A DNA stretch of 6,991 nucleotides, from NCBI GenBank assembly GCA_026387965.1, contig JAPLKR010000035.1, forward strand, positions 1 to 6,991. The letters are read 5' to 3'. Positions 6,878 to 6,991 of this stretch are shown piece by piece; position 1 is the first letter of the stretch; each line of letters opens with the position of its first letter. The notes beneath the pieces are model-generated. The model made no database searches. It was not told the DNA's origin and worked only from the letters and a program-made list of their open reading frames with translations. Both the position numbers and the translations under genes were made by a program. The stretch comes from Fusobacteriota bacterium. GTDB lineage: Bacteria > Fusobacteriota > Fusobacteriia > JAPLKR01.

Positions 6878-6991
6878 GAGAATTGAGGTCCGCCCAGAAA
6901 ACTTCATGGGGCGTTTTGTAATTAAGTACTTTTCTTGGTCTGTTATTCAATTGAGTAGCTACGTCTCTAATTTCTTTATCTGAAATAGTAT
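6861..6991 (-). CDS. IS30-family transposase, C-terminal 42 residues only
   Basis: IS30-family DDE transposases excise and insert their element through a circular intermediate. Read on the minus strand, the visible tail is ISDKEIRDVATQLNNRPRK followed by VLNYKTPHEVFWADLN and QLSCT, then TAA (complement of 6861-6863). The NNRPRKxLxxKTPxEVF block is the hallmark C-terminal motif of this family, following the final catalytic Glu, and the short tail ending near LSCT is usual. The rest, including the DNA-binding and DDE parts, is outside the window, so it cannot be said whether the gene is intact. It converges on the exported-protein gene, with a hairpin terminator between them. Confidence 0.9.
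   Translation of the reverse strand, partial: TISDKEIRDVATQLNNRPRKVLNYKTPHEVFWADLNSQLSCT

Larger units (their letters stand above)
6841..6991 (-). mobile_element. End of an IS30-family insertion sequence (3' side of transposase), cut by window edge
   Basis: The element is recognised from the transposase tail on the minus strand. The outer boundary is uncertain. The sequence just outside the stop codon (about 6841-6860, TCTTCAATTGTCAAA) resembles the terminal region of IS30-type elements, so the inverted repeat probably falls in about 6841-6872. The partner repeat and most of the element lie beyond the right edge, so target duplication and integrity cannot be judged. Confidence 0.6.

Noticed and set aside
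1-6991. CRISPR array, tRNA or rRNA genes
   Set aside because: No regularly spaced direct repeats of 23-40 bases, no tRNA cloverleaf elements and no rRNA-like sequence were seen.

Overview
The window looks like chromosomal DNA of a low-GC, Gram-positive, probably clostridial bacterium. The evidence is AT-rich sequence, strong AGGAGG-type ribosome binding sites, Firmicutes-style intrinsic terminators with long stems and T tracts, GTG used as a start, and a Sec signal peptide of Gram-positive type. The genus cannot be fixed from the sequence alone.

Left part (1-3661): a housekeeping operon end. The 3' third of carA (glutaminase subunit of carbamoyl-phosphate synthetase) runs in from the left edge and overlaps a full-length carB (large synthetase subunit) by a few bases. 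Together they make carbamoyl phosphate for pyrimidine and arginine synthesis: CarA frees ammonia from glutamine and CarB uses it with bicarbonate and two ATP. The pair closes with a perfect 24-bp terminator hairpin whose stem begins inside the carB stop region. No further pyr or arg gene follows.

Middle part (3662-6655): an accessory gene with its own control region. The 173-base spacer holds two exact tandem TTGACAT heptamers plus a degenerate third, a perfect 16-bp palindrome overlapping a possible -10 box, and a strong Shine-Dalgarno sequence. The gene encodes a 955-residue exported protein that I cannot assign to a known family. It has a Sec signal peptide, two poly-asparagine tracts coded by AAT microsatellites, a helical segment, a long beta-rich stretch, and three C-terminal repeats of about 84-89 residues (spacing 92-93) with a shared SNGDE...W.G...GG.Y motif. 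The mature part has eleven cysteines and no visible cell-wall anchor.

Right part (6656-6991): about 130 bases without a gene, a hairpin terminator that appears to serve converging transcription, and then the 3' end of an IS30-family transposase on the minus strand, cut by the window edge. The accessory gene therefore lies between a conserved operon and an insertion sequence, as expected of a variable locus. The best candidate for something undescribed is the repeat-bearing exported protein and its palindromic control region.
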